From contig NZ_CP171225.1 in the NCBI RefSeq assembly GCF_043226085.1, positions 2,294,001 through 2,358,000 of the forward strand: a DNA stretch of 64,000 nt, written 5' to 3'. Source of the DNA: Amaricoccus sp003258405 (GTDB lineage: Bacteria; Pseudomonadota; Alphaproteobacteria; Rhodobacterales; Rhodobacteraceae). Positions 39,155 through 47,761 of this stretch are shown here, one piece after another (the stretch's first letter is position 1; each line of letters opens with the position of its first letter). A program made the position numbers and the translations under genes. Below the pieces are notes generated by a model. That model saw only the letters and a list, made by a program, of their open reading frames with translations. It had not been told where the DNA came from and searched no databases.

Positions 39155-40411
39155 ATGAAGGTGATGGTTCTCGGCGCCGGCGTGATCGGTGTGACGACGG
39201 CATATTATCTTGCGAAGCAGGGCGTCGAGGTTCAGGTGCTCGACCGCCAGCCCGGCCCGGGCATGGAGACGAGCTTTGCGAACGCAGGCGAGCTCTCCTA
39301 CGGCATGAGCTCGCCCTGGGCGGCCCCGGGCATCCCGAAGAAGGCGGTGAAGTGGCTCTTCATGAAGCACCGCCCGCTGCTCATCGTCCCCAGCCTCCGG
39401 CCCGCGATGTGGGCCTGGTGCGTGCAGATGCTCCGGAACTGCAACTCCGAGTCCTACAAGATCAACAAGAGCCGGATGGTGCGGATCTCGAGCTACAGCC
39501 GGGATGCGCTCACCGACCTGCTCGCCGAGGTGCCGCTCGAATTCGACATGCGCGAGAAGGGCACGCTCCAGCTCTTCCGCACCGAAAAGCAGCTGAAGGG
39601 TTCGAAGGCCGACCAGGACGTGCTGGCGGAATTCGACTCGCCCTTCGAGGTGCTCGACCGCGAGGGCTGCATCGCCGCCGAGCCGGGCCTCTCCCATGTC
39701 GCGGAGAAATTCGTCGGCGGCCTGCGTCTCACGGCTGACCGGACCGGGGATTGCCGGGTGTTTACCCTCGCGCTGGCCGAGAAGGCGGCGGAGATGGGCG
39801 TCTCCTTCCGGTACGGGGTCACGATCAACGGTCTCCGCGAGGAGGGCGGGCGCATTGCGGGAGTCGAGACCGACAAGGGGCTCGAGACCGCCGACAGCTA
39901 TGTCTGCGCCCTCGGCCCGCACGCGCCGCGCGTGCTCAAGACCGTGGGCATCCGGGTGCCGATCTATCCGATCAAGGGCTATTCGATCACCCTGCCCGTG
40001 ACCGACGGCGATGCCGCGCCGCAATCGACGCTGATGGACGAGACCCACAAGGTCGCGATCACCCGGCTCGGCGACCGGATCCGCGTCGCGGGTCAGGCGC
40101 AGATCGTCGGCTACAGCAAGAGCCTCGGGCCGCGCGCCACCGATGCGGTGCGCCATGTGGTCTCCGACCTCTTCCCCAAGGGTGGCGATGTCTCGAAGGC
40201 CGAAGGCTGGACCGGCCTCAGGCCGATGACGCCCGACGGCACCCCGGTGATCGGCCCGACGCGCTTCTCCAACCTCTTTCTCAACACCGGCCATGGCACG
40301 CTGGGCTGGACCATGGCCTGCGGCTCGAGCCGCGCGGTCGCCGATGTCGTGACCGGCCGGACACCGGAGATCTCCCTCGACGGCCTGACCGTCGCCCGCT
40401 ACGGGCAGTAG
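39155..40411 (+). CDS. dadA: D-amino acid dehydrogenase small subunit
   Basis: A 418-residue flavoprotein. The N-terminal FAD site 'VLGAGVIGVTTAYYLAKQGVEV', the phrase 'ETSFANAGELSYGMSSPWAAPGIP' and the C-terminal 'GLRPMTPDGTPVIGPT' with 'TGHGTLGWTMACGS' are DadA hallmarks. It oxidises D-amino acids (D-alanine best known) to keto acids at the inner membrane. It is divergent from msrP and has a GGGGG-type ribosome site. No racemase gene is nearby. Confidence 0.92.
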   Translation: MKVMVLGAGVIGVTTAYYLAKQGVEVQVLDRQPGPGMETSFANAGELSYGMSSPWAAPGIPKKAVKWLFMKHRPLLIVPSLRPAMWAWCVQMLRNCNSESYKINKSRMVRISSYSRDALTDLLAEVPLEFDMREKGTLQLFRTEKQLKGSKADQDVLAEFDSPFEVLDREGCIAAEPGLSHVAEKFVGGLRLTADRTGDCRVFTLALAEKAAEMGVSFRYGVTINGLREEGGRIAGVETDKGLETADSYVCALGPHAPRVLKTVGIRVPIYPIKGYSITLPVTDGDAAPQSTLMDETHKVAITRLGDRIRVAGQAQIVGYSKSLGPRATDAVRHVVSDLFPKGGDVSKAEGWTGLRPMTPDGTPVIGPTRFSNLFLNTGHGTLGWTMACGSSRAVADVVTGRTPEISLDGLTVARYGQ

Positions 40412-40549
40412 CGCAGAGGCCGCCAGGCGCGGGCCCATCGAGGCCCGCCACGGTCGCGAGACACCGGGAAACGCGCCCCGCATCCCCCCGATTCAGGATT
40501 TGTTTACCATGATCGGGCGGAGTCGGGCATGTCTCCTGGAGTATCCCGA

Positions 40550-41272
40550 ATGCGAAGGCGTCTTGCCGCGATTCTGCTGGCCGCGGCCCCGGTTCATGTC
40601 CCGGAGGCCGGGGCCGGGGCATGGCCACGCGACGAGGGCGCGGCCTTCCTTTCGCTTAGCCAGACCGTCAGCACCGGTGGGCGCACGCTTCTCTCGGCGA
40701 GCGAGGATATTCGCAGCTACACCTCGCTCTATGCCGAATATGGCCTCACGCCGAAACTCACCATTGGCCTCGACGCCGGGGTCGGGATCGACGCAAGCCT
40801 CTCGACCGGCATGGAGAGCCCGGTCAACGCCTGGCTTGCCTTCCTGCGCTATCCGATCTGGGTGGGCGAGGGCGGCAATCGCTTCGCCGCACAGATCGGC
40901 GCGGGCACCCAGACCGAACCCGATTACGGTCAGCAGGCCCGGCTCCGGCCCGGTCTTTCCTGGGGCAGGGGATTCGAAAGCCGCTGGGGCGGCGGCTGGC
41001 TCGGGATCGAGGCCTCGGCCGAATACCGCTTCAAGAGCGAGGATTTCGCCTTCAAGGCCGATTACACCGCCGGCATCAAGCCGAGCGAGAAATGGATGCT
41101 GATCTTTCAGCTGCAGACCGGACGCTACGGCGCGGAAGACACCATCGTGCGGCTTGCCCCCTCGGTCGTGCGCAAGATGGGCAAGCGGATGCACCTGCAG
41201 CTCGGCGGCATTGCCTCGGTGGCCGGAGACGATGCGCTCGGACTGAAATTCGCGACCTGGTTCGAGTTCTGA
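40550..41272 (+). CDS. hypothetical outer-membrane or periplasmic beta-rich protein
   Basis: A 240-residue protein with a likely signal peptide ('MRRRLAAILLAAAPVHVPEAGAGA'). The mature part is a series of amphipathic beta strands with glycines and aromatic residues ('SLYAEYGLTPKLTIGLDAGVGI', 'NRFAAQIGAGTQ', 'WLGIEASAEYRF') and ends in an aromatic residue (WFEF), as do many outer-membrane barrels. ATG 40550 is preferred over 40529 because GGAG lies eight bases upstream and it starts the signal peptide directly. No named family recognised. Confidence 0.65.
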   Translation: MRRRLAAILLAAAPVHVPEAGAGAWPRDEGAAFLSLSQTVSTGGRTLLSASEDIRSYTSLYAEYGLTPKLTIGLDAGVGIDASLSTGMESPVNAWLAFLRYPIWVGEGGNRFAAQIGAGTQTEPDYGQQARLRPGLSWGRGFESRWGGGWLGIEASAEYRFKSEDFAFKADYTAGIKPSEKWMLIFQLQTGRYGAEDTIVRLAPSVVRKMGKRMHLQLGGIASVAGDDALGLKFATWFEF

Positions 41273-41278
41273 GGTTCC

Positions 41279-41297
41279 GGCCGGCTCAGTGCCGGCC
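41279..41297. terminator. bidirectional hairpin between convergent genes
   Basis: A perfect seven-base stem GGCCGGC / GCCGGCC with loop TCAGT, lying between the ends of two convergent genes and including the stop codon of the - strand one. There is no T tract, so it may act as a two-way structure rather than a classical terminator. Confidence 0.4.
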
Positions 41298-41903
41298 GCC
41301 GACCACGCGCAGATCGGCCGAGGTGAAACCCGGCATCACCCGCGGCTGCCCCGTCACCTCCGCGGTGACATCGCGCACGCGGATATCGGCAATCCGCACC
41401 ACGCCGCCGCTCGGCCCGATCAGGTCGAGCCCGACATGGGCGTAAAGCACGCGGTCGTTCCATACCATGTCGATACCCGGAAGCGCCTCGGTCCCGATCA
41501 CCGCGCAGGCCTCGTAGACCCGGCCATGGATGTCGAGCCCCACGACCCGGCCGCAGGTCTCGAGCCCCGGTACCGGCCGGCCCATCCGGCCTCCCGGCCA
41601 AGCGGAGACCCGAACGAGGCCCCGTGGCCCACCCATGCCCTTGATCCGCGCCGAAACCTCGATGAAACTCGCCGGCCGGAGCGGCATCTCGCCCATGTAG
41701 CGCAGCCGCTGGGTCGCCTCGGTCTTGCGCAACTCGAGGCAGGCGCCGAAATCCGGGTCGTCCTCGATGAGACGCACACCATCGCAGTCGGAATCGCCAT
41801 AGGTCGGGCTGTCCGGTGTGCCGTCTCCCCTGGACCAGTCATAGAGGCCCTCGGCAAAGGCGGGAGGCATCAGATCGAGTACCGGCACCCCGTATGCGCA
41901 CAT
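41286..41903 (-). CDS. conserved hypothetical protein divergent from ftsW
   Basis: A 205-residue soluble-looking protein. It opens 'MCAYGVPVLDLMPPAFAEGLYDWSRGDGTP', then 'FGACLELRKTEATQRLRYMGE', and has a beta-rich middle ('FIEVSARIKGMGGPRGLVRVSAWPGG') that could be a carbohydrate-binding-like sandwich. No catalytic motif is seen. ATG 41903 is preferred because GGAAAGGA precedes it. The gene points away from ftsW, with a perfect CtrA box between them, so it may be cell-cycle controlled. Function unknown. Confidence 0.6.
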   Translation of the reverse strand: MCAYGVPVLDLMPPAFAEGLYDWSRGDGTPDSPTYGDSDCDGVRLIEDDPDFGACLELRKTEATQRLRYMGEMPLRPASFIEVSARIKGMGGPRGLVRVSAWPGGRMGRPVPGLETCGRVVGLDIHGRVYEACAVIGTEALPGIDMVWNDRVLYAHVGLDLIGPSGGVVRIADIRVRDVTAEVTGQPRVMPGFTSADLRVVGGRH

Positions 41904-41950
41904 GTGGAATCCTTTCCTGGAGACGACAGGCCACAGCTGCCACGACAGGG

Positions 41951-41966
41951 TTAAAGTTGCGTTAAC
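41951..41966. promoter_or_regulatory. CtrA binding site
   Basis: TTAAAGTTGCGTTAAC matches the full CtrA consensus TTAA-N7-TTAAC exactly. It lies in the divergent gap between the hypothetical gene (start 41903) and ftsW (start 42160). CtrA is the alphaproteobacterial cell-cycle regulator. A further half site (GGTTAAT) lies near 42088. Confidence 0.75.
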
Positions 41967-42159
41967 CAATTCACGATGAATGTGGGCCAACGCCGCAAAA
42001 CGCGCCGCGGCCCGCTTTTTTGGCGCCTTCCGCCCGGGGAGGATGCCGAAAGGCTGGCAATGCGACGCCCGCGAGGGTAAGCTTCAGGTTAATATGCGCA
42101 TCCGCGGCCAAAAGCGGAGCGCCAGAGGCAGACAGACGTATGGGAAAGGGCAGTTCCCG

Positions 42160-43335
42160 ATGACCGACATGGTCCATGGCGCCACGCCGGAGATCCGGGG
42201 CGAGGCGATCCTTCCCGCATGGTGGCGCACAGTCGACCGCTGGTCGCTCGCGGCGATTCTCGCACTCTTCATGATCGGCCTGTTGCTGGGGCTCGCCGCC
42301 TCGCCGCCGCTCGCGGTCCGCAACGGGCTCGATCCGTTCCATTACGTGACGCGGCAGGCGGTCTTCGGCGCGATGGGCCTCGGCTGCATGCTCGTCATCT
42401 CGATGATGTCGCCGACCCGGCTGCGGCGCCTCGCGGTGCTTGCCTTCGGCATCACCTTCGTCGCGATCCTGCTGCTGCCCGTCCTCGGAACCGATTTCGG
42501 CAAGGGGGCGGTGCGCTGGTATTCCCTGAAGGTGATCTCGGTCCAGCCCTCGGAGTTCCTCAAGCCAACCTTCGCGGTCTTCACCGCCTGGCTGATGGCG
42601 GCGAGCTACGACGACAAGGGGCCTCCGGGCAAGATGATCTCCTTCGGCGTCGCGGTCTTCCTCGTCCTCCTCCTCGCGGCCCAGCCCGATTTCGGCCAGG
42701 CCGGCCTCATCATCGCGACCTGGGCGCTGATGTATTTCGTCGCGGGCGCCCCCATCGCGCTCCTCGGCTCGATCGGCGCGGGCGTCCTCGGCTTCGGCTG
42801 GCTCGCCTACGAGAATTCCGAACATGTCGCCCGGCGCATCGACGGCTTCCTCTCCTCGGAAGTCGATCCCCGCACCCAGATCGGTTACGCCACCAATGCG
42901 ATCCACGAGGGCGGCTTCCTCGGGGTCGGCATCGGCAACGGCACGGTCAAATGGACGCTTCCCGACGCCCATACCGATTTCATCATCGCGGTGGCGGCAG
43001 AGGAATTCGGCCTCATCCTCTGCGTCATCATCATGGCGCTCTACATGACGGTGGTGGTCCGCTCCCTGCTCCGGCTCGTCCATGAGCGCGACCCCTTCAT
43101 CCGCTTCGCGGGCACCGGCCTCGCGGTGCTCCTCGGGATGCAGTCGCTCATCAATATCGGCGTGGCAGTCCGGCTCCTGCCCGCCAAGGGCATGACCCTG
43201 CCGCTCATCTCCTATGGCGGCTCCTCGCTCATCGCGGCGGGCATCGGCCTCGGGATGCTGCTCGCGATGACCCGCACCCGGCCACAGAACGACTTCGACG
43301 AGCTGCTCGCCCGCCGCCGGGCGCTGCCTGCATGA
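42160..43335 (+). CDS. ftsW: FtsW, septal peptidoglycan glycosyltransferase
   Basis: A 391-residue polytopic inner-membrane protein of the SEDS family with about ten segments. Key features are 'GKGAVRWYSLKVISVQPSEFLKPTF', 'AAQPDFGQAGLI', the large periplasmic loop 'QIGYATNAIHEGGFLGVGIGNGTVKWTLPDAHTDFIIAVAAEEFG' and 'TLPLISYGGSSLI'. It polymerises septal glycan with its partner FtsI. ATG 42160 is used because GGGAAAGGG lies upstream and it gives the usual length. It is first in the division cluster; murG overlaps its stop. Confidence 0.95.
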   Translation: MTDMVHGATPEIRGEAILPAWWRTVDRWSLAAILALFMIGLLLGLAASPPLAVRNGLDPFHYVTRQAVFGAMGLGCMLVISMMSPTRLRRLAVLAFGITFVAILLLPVLGTDFGKGAVRWYSLKVISVQPSEFLKPTFAVFTAWLMAASYDDKGPPGKMISFGVAVFLVLLLAAQPDFGQAGLIIATWALMYFVAGAPIALLGSIGAGVLGFGWLAYENSEHVARRIDGFLSSEVDPRTQIGYATNAIHEGGFLGVGIGNGTVKWTLPDAHTDFIIAVAAEEFGLILCVIIMALYMTVVVRSLLRLVHERDPFIRFAGTGLAVLLGMQSLINIGVAVRLLPAKGMTLPLISYGGSSLIAAGIGLGMLLAMTRTRPQNDFDELLARRRALPA

Positions 43336-44435
43336 GCGCCCGCCCCCTTCTCGTCATCGCCGCGGGCGGCACCGGCGGTCACATGTTCCCCGCCCAGGCC
43401 CTCGCCGAGGAGATGCTGCTGCGCGGCTGGCGGGTGCAGCTCTCGACCGATCCGCGGGGCGCGCGCTATGCGGGCGGCTTCCCGAAGGAAGTCGAACGAC
43501 AGGTGACATCGTCCGCGACCTTCGCCCAGGGCAGCGCCCTCTCCCGCGCGCTCGCCCCCTTCTCGATCGCTGCGGGCGTCGTGAAGACGGCGCAGGCGCT
43601 GCGCCGCGACAGGCCCGCCTGCGTCGCGGGCTTCGGCGGCTACCCCGCGCTACCAGCCATGGCGGCGGCAACGCTCCTGAAGATCCCGCGCCTCATCCAC
43701 GAGCAGAACGGCGTGCTCGGCCGCGTCAACCGCCTCTTCGCCACCCGCGTCGATCAGGTCGCCTGTGGCACATGGCCCACCGCGCTCCCCGAGGGCACCC
43801 GCGGCGAATATGTCGGCAACCCGGTGCGCAGCAGTGTGCTCGCGCTCTCCGGCGCGGCCTACCCCAGCCCGGCGAAAGGCACGATCGGCCTTCTTGTCAT
43901 CGGCGGCAGCCAGGGCGCGGGCCTCTTCTCGCGCGTGGTGCCCGATGCGCTCAAGCGCCTGCCCTATGATCTCCGCGACCGCATCCACCTCTCCCAGCAG
44001 GTCCGCCCCGAGGACATGGACCGGGTCCGCGCCCTATACGACGGGCTCGAGATCGAGGCGGAGCTCCGTGGCTTCTTCGACGACGTGCCCGACCGGCTGG
44101 CCGCAGCGAGCCTCGTCATCAGCCGCGCAGGCGCCAGTTCCATCGCCGACATCACCGTAATCGGCCGGCCGGCCCTCCTCATCCCCTATGCCGCGGCCAT
44201 GGACGACCATCAGACCGCCAATGCCGCAGGCCTCGTCGAGGCGGGCGGCGCCTTCGCGATCAGCGAGGCGGAGTTGACGCCGGAGGGGCTGGCAAGGCAC
44301 ATCACCGCAATCCTCTCGGACCCCGAAGGGGCGGGCGCCATGGCAGCGGCAAGCCTCTCGCGCGGACGCCCCGAGGCAACTCAACATCTCGCGGGCCTCG
44401 TCGAGGCACTCGCCCAGAACGGTAGAGAAACATGA
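43332..44435 (+). CDS. murG: MurG, lipid II synthase
   Basis: A 367-residue glycosyltransferase that adds GlcNAc to lipid I on the inner face of the membrane. It shows the N-terminal 'IAAGGTGGHMFPAQALAEE' loop, 'GFGGYPALPAMAAA', 'IHEQNGVLGRVNRL' and 'GASSIADITVIGRPALLIPY'. It starts within the ftsW stop (ATGA), and its own stop overlaps murC the same way, so the three are translationally coupled. Normal length. Confidence 0.96.
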   Translation: MSARPLLVIAAGGTGGHMFPAQALAEEMLLRGWRVQLSTDPRGARYAGGFPKEVERQVTSSATFAQGSALSRALAPFSIAAGVVKTAQALRRDRPACVAGFGGYPALPAMAAATLLKIPRLIHEQNGVLGRVNRLFATRVDQVACGTWPTALPEGTRGEYVGNPVRSSVLALSGAAYPSPAKGTIGLLVIGGSQGAGLFSRVVPDALKRLPYDLRDRIHLSQQVRPEDMDRVRALYDGLEIEAELRGFFDDVPDRLAAASLVISRAGASSIADITVIGRPALLIPYAAAMDDHQTANAAGLVEAGGAFAISEAELTPEGLARHITAILSDPEGAGAMAAASLSRGRPEATQHLAGLVEALAQNGRET

Positions 44436-45859
44436 ACGGACAGACCCGGCTTCCCCACGACATCGGCGCCATTCACTTCACGGGGATCGGCGGCATCGGC
44501 ATGTCGGGGATCGCCGAGGTGCTGCTCGACCATGGCTTCACCGTGCAGGGCTCCGATCTCCGCGCAAGCCCGATCACCCGGCGCCTCGAGCAGAAGGGCG
44601 CGAAGGTCTTCATCGGCCAGCAGGCCGAGAACCTTGCCGATGCCCAGGTCGTGGTGATCTCCTCGGCGATCAAGCCCGGCAACCCCGAGCTTGACGCGGC
44701 CCGCGCGCGCAAGCTCCCCGTGGTGCGCCGCGCCGAGATGCTCGCCGAACTCATGCGGCTGAAATCCAACGTCGCGATCGCCGGCACCCACGGCAAGACC
44801 ACGACGACATCGATGGTCGCGGCGCTGCTGGTGGGCGGCGAGATGGACCCGACCGTCATCAACGGCGGCGTCATCCACGCCTACGGCTCCAACGCGCGCA
44901 TCGGCCAGGGCGAGTGGATGGTGGTCGAGGCCGACGAAAGCGACGGGACCTTCAACAAGCTTCCCGCCACCATCGCCGTCATCACCAACATCGACCCCGA
45001 ACACCTCGACCACTACGGCGATTTCGATGCGCTGCGCGAGGCTTTCGACACCTTCGTCTCCAACATCCCGTTCTACGGGCTCGCGGTCTGCTGCATCGAC
45101 CACCCGGAGGTGCAGGCGCTGGTCGGCCGGATCCGCGACCGCAAGGTCGTGACCTACGGCTTCAACCCGCAGGCCGACGTGCAGGGACGCAACCTGCGCT
45201 ACGAGAAGGGCATCGCCCATTTCGACGTGGTGCTGAACGGCGAGGGCCGCACGCTCGAGAAGCTCACCCTGCCGATGACCGGCGATCACAACGTCTCGAA
45301 CGCGCTCGCCGCCATCACCGTCGCCCGCCACCTCGGCATCCCGGGCGAGGCGATCCGCGAGTCGCTCGCGGGCTTCGGCGGCGTCAACCGCCGCTTCACC
45401 CGCGTGGGCGTCTGCAACGATGTCACCATCATCGACGACTACGCCCATCACCCGGTCGAGATCGCCGCAGTGCTGAAGGCGGCGCGTCAGGCCACCGAGG
45501 GCCGAGTGATCGCCGTCCACCAGCCGCACCGCTACACGCGCCTCCGCGACCTCTTCACCCAGTTCTGCGGCTGCTTCAACGACGCCGACATCGTCGCGAT
45601 CACCGATGTCTACGCCGCGGGCGAAAGCCCCATCGAGGGCATCAGCCGCGACCGGCTCGTCGGCGGGCTCGTCGCCCACGGCCACCGCCACGCACTGCCC
45701 TTGGGTGGCGAGGACGCGCTGGCCGAATTCGTCCGCACCACCTGCCGCCCCGGCGACATGCTCGTCTGCCTCGGCGCGGGCTCGATCAGCTCCTGGGCCA
45801 ACGCCCTGCCCGAAAAGCTCGGCGCCAACGACACCCACCCCGAGGCCGTGGAGGCGTGA
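44432..45859 (+). CDS. murC: MurC, UDP-N-acetylmuramate-L-alanine ligase
   Basis: A 475-residue Mur ligase. It has 'IHFTGIGGIGMSGIAEVLL', the ATP site 'GTHGKTTTTSMVAALL', 'TNIDPEHLDHYGDFDAL' and 'DDYAHHPVEIAAVLKAAR', all standard. It adds L-alanine to UDP-MurNAc, the first peptide step. It overlaps murG by ATGA and abuts murB. In many relatives a small gene separates murC and murB; none is present here. Confidence 0.96.
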   Translation: MNGQTRLPHDIGAIHFTGIGGIGMSGIAEVLLDHGFTVQGSDLRASPITRRLEQKGAKVFIGQQAENLADAQVVVISSAIKPGNPELDAARARKLPVVRRAEMLAELMRLKSNVAIAGTHGKTTTTSMVAALLVGGEMDPTVINGGVIHAYGSNARIGQGEWMVVEADESDGTFNKLPATIAVITNIDPEHLDHYGDFDALREAFDTFVSNIPFYGLAVCCIDHPEVQALVGRIRDRKVVTYGFNPQADVQGRNLRYEKGIAHFDVVLNGEGRTLEKLTLPMTGDHNVSNALAAITVARHLGIPGEAIRESLAGFGGVNRRFTRVGVCNDVTIIDDYAHHPVEIAAVLKAARQATEGRVIAVHQPHRYTRLRDLFTQFCGCFNDADIVAITDVYAAGESPIEGISRDRLVGGLVAHGHRHALPLGGEDALAEFVRTTCRPGDMLVCLGAGSISSWANALPEKLGANDTHPEAVEA

Positions 45860-45870
45860 TCTCCACGTCG

Positions 45871-46785
45871 ATGAACCTCCCCCCCGTCCGGGGAACGCTC
45901 ACGCCCAAGAAGCCTATGGCGGAGCTCACCTGGCTGCGTGTGGGCGGCCCGGCGGACTGGCTCTTCCAGCCCGCCGACGAGGCGGATCTTGCGGCCTTTC
46001 TTGCGGCCCTCCCCGCCGAGGTTCCCGTCTTCCCGATGGGCGTGGGCTCGAACCTCATCGTGCGCGATGGCGGCTTGCCCGGGGTCGTCATCCGTCTCGG
46101 GCGCGGTTTCAATGCGATCCGCGCGGAGGGAAACCGCGTCGTGGCGGGGGCCGCGGCGCTCGACGCCCATGTCGCGCGCCGCGCGGCAGCCGCGGGGATA
46201 GACCTCGCCTTCCTGCGCACGATCCCCGGCTCGATCGGCGGTGCGGTGCGGATGAACGCCGGATGCTACGGCCGGTATGTCGCCGATGCGCTCGTTTCGG
46301 TCCGCGCCGTCACCCGGCATGGCGAGGCCATCACGCTTCCGGCTGCGGAGCTCAGGCTCGCCTACCGCAGTGCGGAGCTTCCCGACAGTGCCATCATCAC
46401 CGAGGCGACCTTCGAGGCCCCCAACGATACCCCCGAATCAATCGAAGCGCGCATGGCCGAGCAGATTGCCCGTCGCGACGCCTCGCAGCCGACAAAGGAT
46501 CGCTCGGCCGGCTCCACCTTCCGCAATCCTGCGGGCTTTTCCTCCACCGGCCGCGCCGATGATGTCCATGATCTGAAGGCCTGGAAGCTCATAGAGGACG
46601 CAGGAATGAAGGGTGCAACCCTGGGTGGAGCACAGATGTCGCCGATACACGCGAACTTCCTCATCAACACCGGGACGGCCACCGCGGCGGATCTTGAGAA
46701 TCTCGGCGAGGAGGTTCGAAAAAGGGTTTTGAAATCAAGCGGAATCACGCTACAGTGGGAAATAATGCGGGTCGGCAGGCTTTAA
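45871..46785 (+). CDS. murB: MurB, UDP-N-acetylenolpyruvoylglucosamine reductase
   Basis: A 304-residue FAD enzyme making UDP-MurNAc. It shows 'TWLRVGGPADWLFQPADEADLA', 'VFPMGVGSNLIVRDGG', 'IPGSIGGAVRMNAGCYG', 'STFRNPAG' with the catalytic Ser region, and 'PIHANFLINTGTATAADLENL'. The start is uncertain: ATG 45871 gives the usual N-terminus, while GTG 45856 overlaps the murC stop (GTGA) as in other pairs here. The usual C-terminal Glu region follows. Normal length either way. Confidence 0.94.
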   Translation: MNLPPVRGTLTPKKPMAELTWLRVGGPADWLFQPADEADLAAFLAALPAEVPVFPMGVGSNLIVRDGGLPGVVIRLGRGFNAIRAEGNRVVAGAAALDAHVARRAAAAGIDLAFLRTIPGSIGGAVRMNAGCYGRYVADALVSVRAVTRHGEAITLPAAELRLAYRSAELPDSAIITEATFEAPNDTPESIEARMAEQIARRDASQPTKDRSAGSTFRNPAGFSSTGRADDVHDLKAWKLIEDAGMKGATLGGAQMSPIHANFLINTGTATAADLENLGEEVRKRVLKSSGITLQWEIMRVGRL

Positions 46786-46846
46786 TGCCACCCCGAAATA
46801 CCCGACAAGGCCGAAACAGGGCCGCGGGCAACATATTGAGGCGGGC

Positions 46847-47761
46847 ATGTCGAGCAGGACACAAGCCCGCATCGCAGTCCTAAAGGGCGGTCCTTCGGCC
46901 GAGCGGGAAGTCTCGCTCGTCTCCGGGCGGGAGTGCGCGGCTGCGTTGCGGAACGAGGGTTACTCCGTCGTCGAGATCGACGCGGGGCCTGATCTCGTCG
47001 ATCGCCTCACTGCCGAAAAACCCGATGTCGTCTTCAATGCGCTCCACGGCCGCTGGGGCGAGGATGGCTGCGTGCAGGGTATCCTCGAATGGCTGCGCCT
47101 GCCCTATACCCATTCCGGCGTGCTTGCTTCGGCCCTCGCGATGGACAAGGCCCGCACCCGGCAGATCTATGCCCAGGCCGGCCTCCCCGTGGCCGAGGGG
47201 CTGCTTGCCCGCCGCGACGACGTGCGCCGCGCGCATCCGATGCCGCCGCCCTATGTGGTCAAGCCCTTCAACGAAGGCTCCTCCGTCGGCGTCTATCTCG
47301 TGCATGAGAATGCCAACGGCCCGGCACAGCTCTCCGACGACATGCCCGAGATCGTCCTCGTCGAGCGCTTCATCCCCGGCCGCGAGCTCACCACGACCGT
47401 GATGGGCGACCGCGCCCTCGCGGTGACCGACATCTACGCCACCGGCTGGTACAGCTACGAGGCGAAATACGCCGCCGGCGGCTCGCGCCATGTCGTGCCC
47501 GCCGACCTGCCCGGAGACATCACCCGCGCCTGCCTCGACTATGCGCTCCGCGCCCATGAGGCGATTGGCTGCCGCGGCGTGAGCCGGACCGATTTCCGCT
47601 GGGACGAGACCCGCGGCCTCGAAGGCCTCCACCTCCTCGAGACCAACACCCAGCCCGGCATGACCCCCACCTCGCTCGCCCCCGAACAGGCCGCCCATTG
47701 CGGCATGAGCTTTGGCGAGCTGGTGCGCTGGATGGTGGAGGACGCCTCATGCTCCCGGTGA
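46847..47761 (+). CDS. ddl: D-alanine-D-alanine ligase
   Basis: A 304-residue ATP-grasp enzyme. It has 'VLKGGPSAEREVSLVSGRECA', 'FNALHGRWGEDGCVQGILEWL', 'YTHSGVLASALAMDK', 'VVKPFNEGSSVGVYLV' and 'LLETNTQPGMTPTSLAPEQAA'. It makes D-Ala-D-Ala for peptidoglycan precursors. It is separated from murB by 61 bases, and its 3' end overlaps ftsQ by 13 bases. Confidence 0.95.
   Translation: MSSRTQARIAVLKGGPSAEREVSLVSGRECAAALRNEGYSVVEIDAGPDLVDRLTAEKPDVVFNALHGRWGEDGCVQGILEWLRLPYTHSGVLASALAMDKARTRQIYAQAGLPVAEGLLARRDDVRRAHPMPPPYVVKPFNEGSSVGVYLVHENANGPAQLSDDMPEIVLVERFIPGRELTTTVMGDRALAVTDIYATGWYSYEAKYAAGGSRHVVPADLPGDITRACLDYALRAHEAIGCRGVSRTDFRWDETRGLEGLHLLETNTQPGMTPTSLAPEQAAHCGMSFGELVRWMVEDASCSR

Noticed and set aside
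44914..45855. N-terminal extension of MurB over murC
   Set aside because: It is the shifted frame of murC; MurB motifs begin only after 45871.
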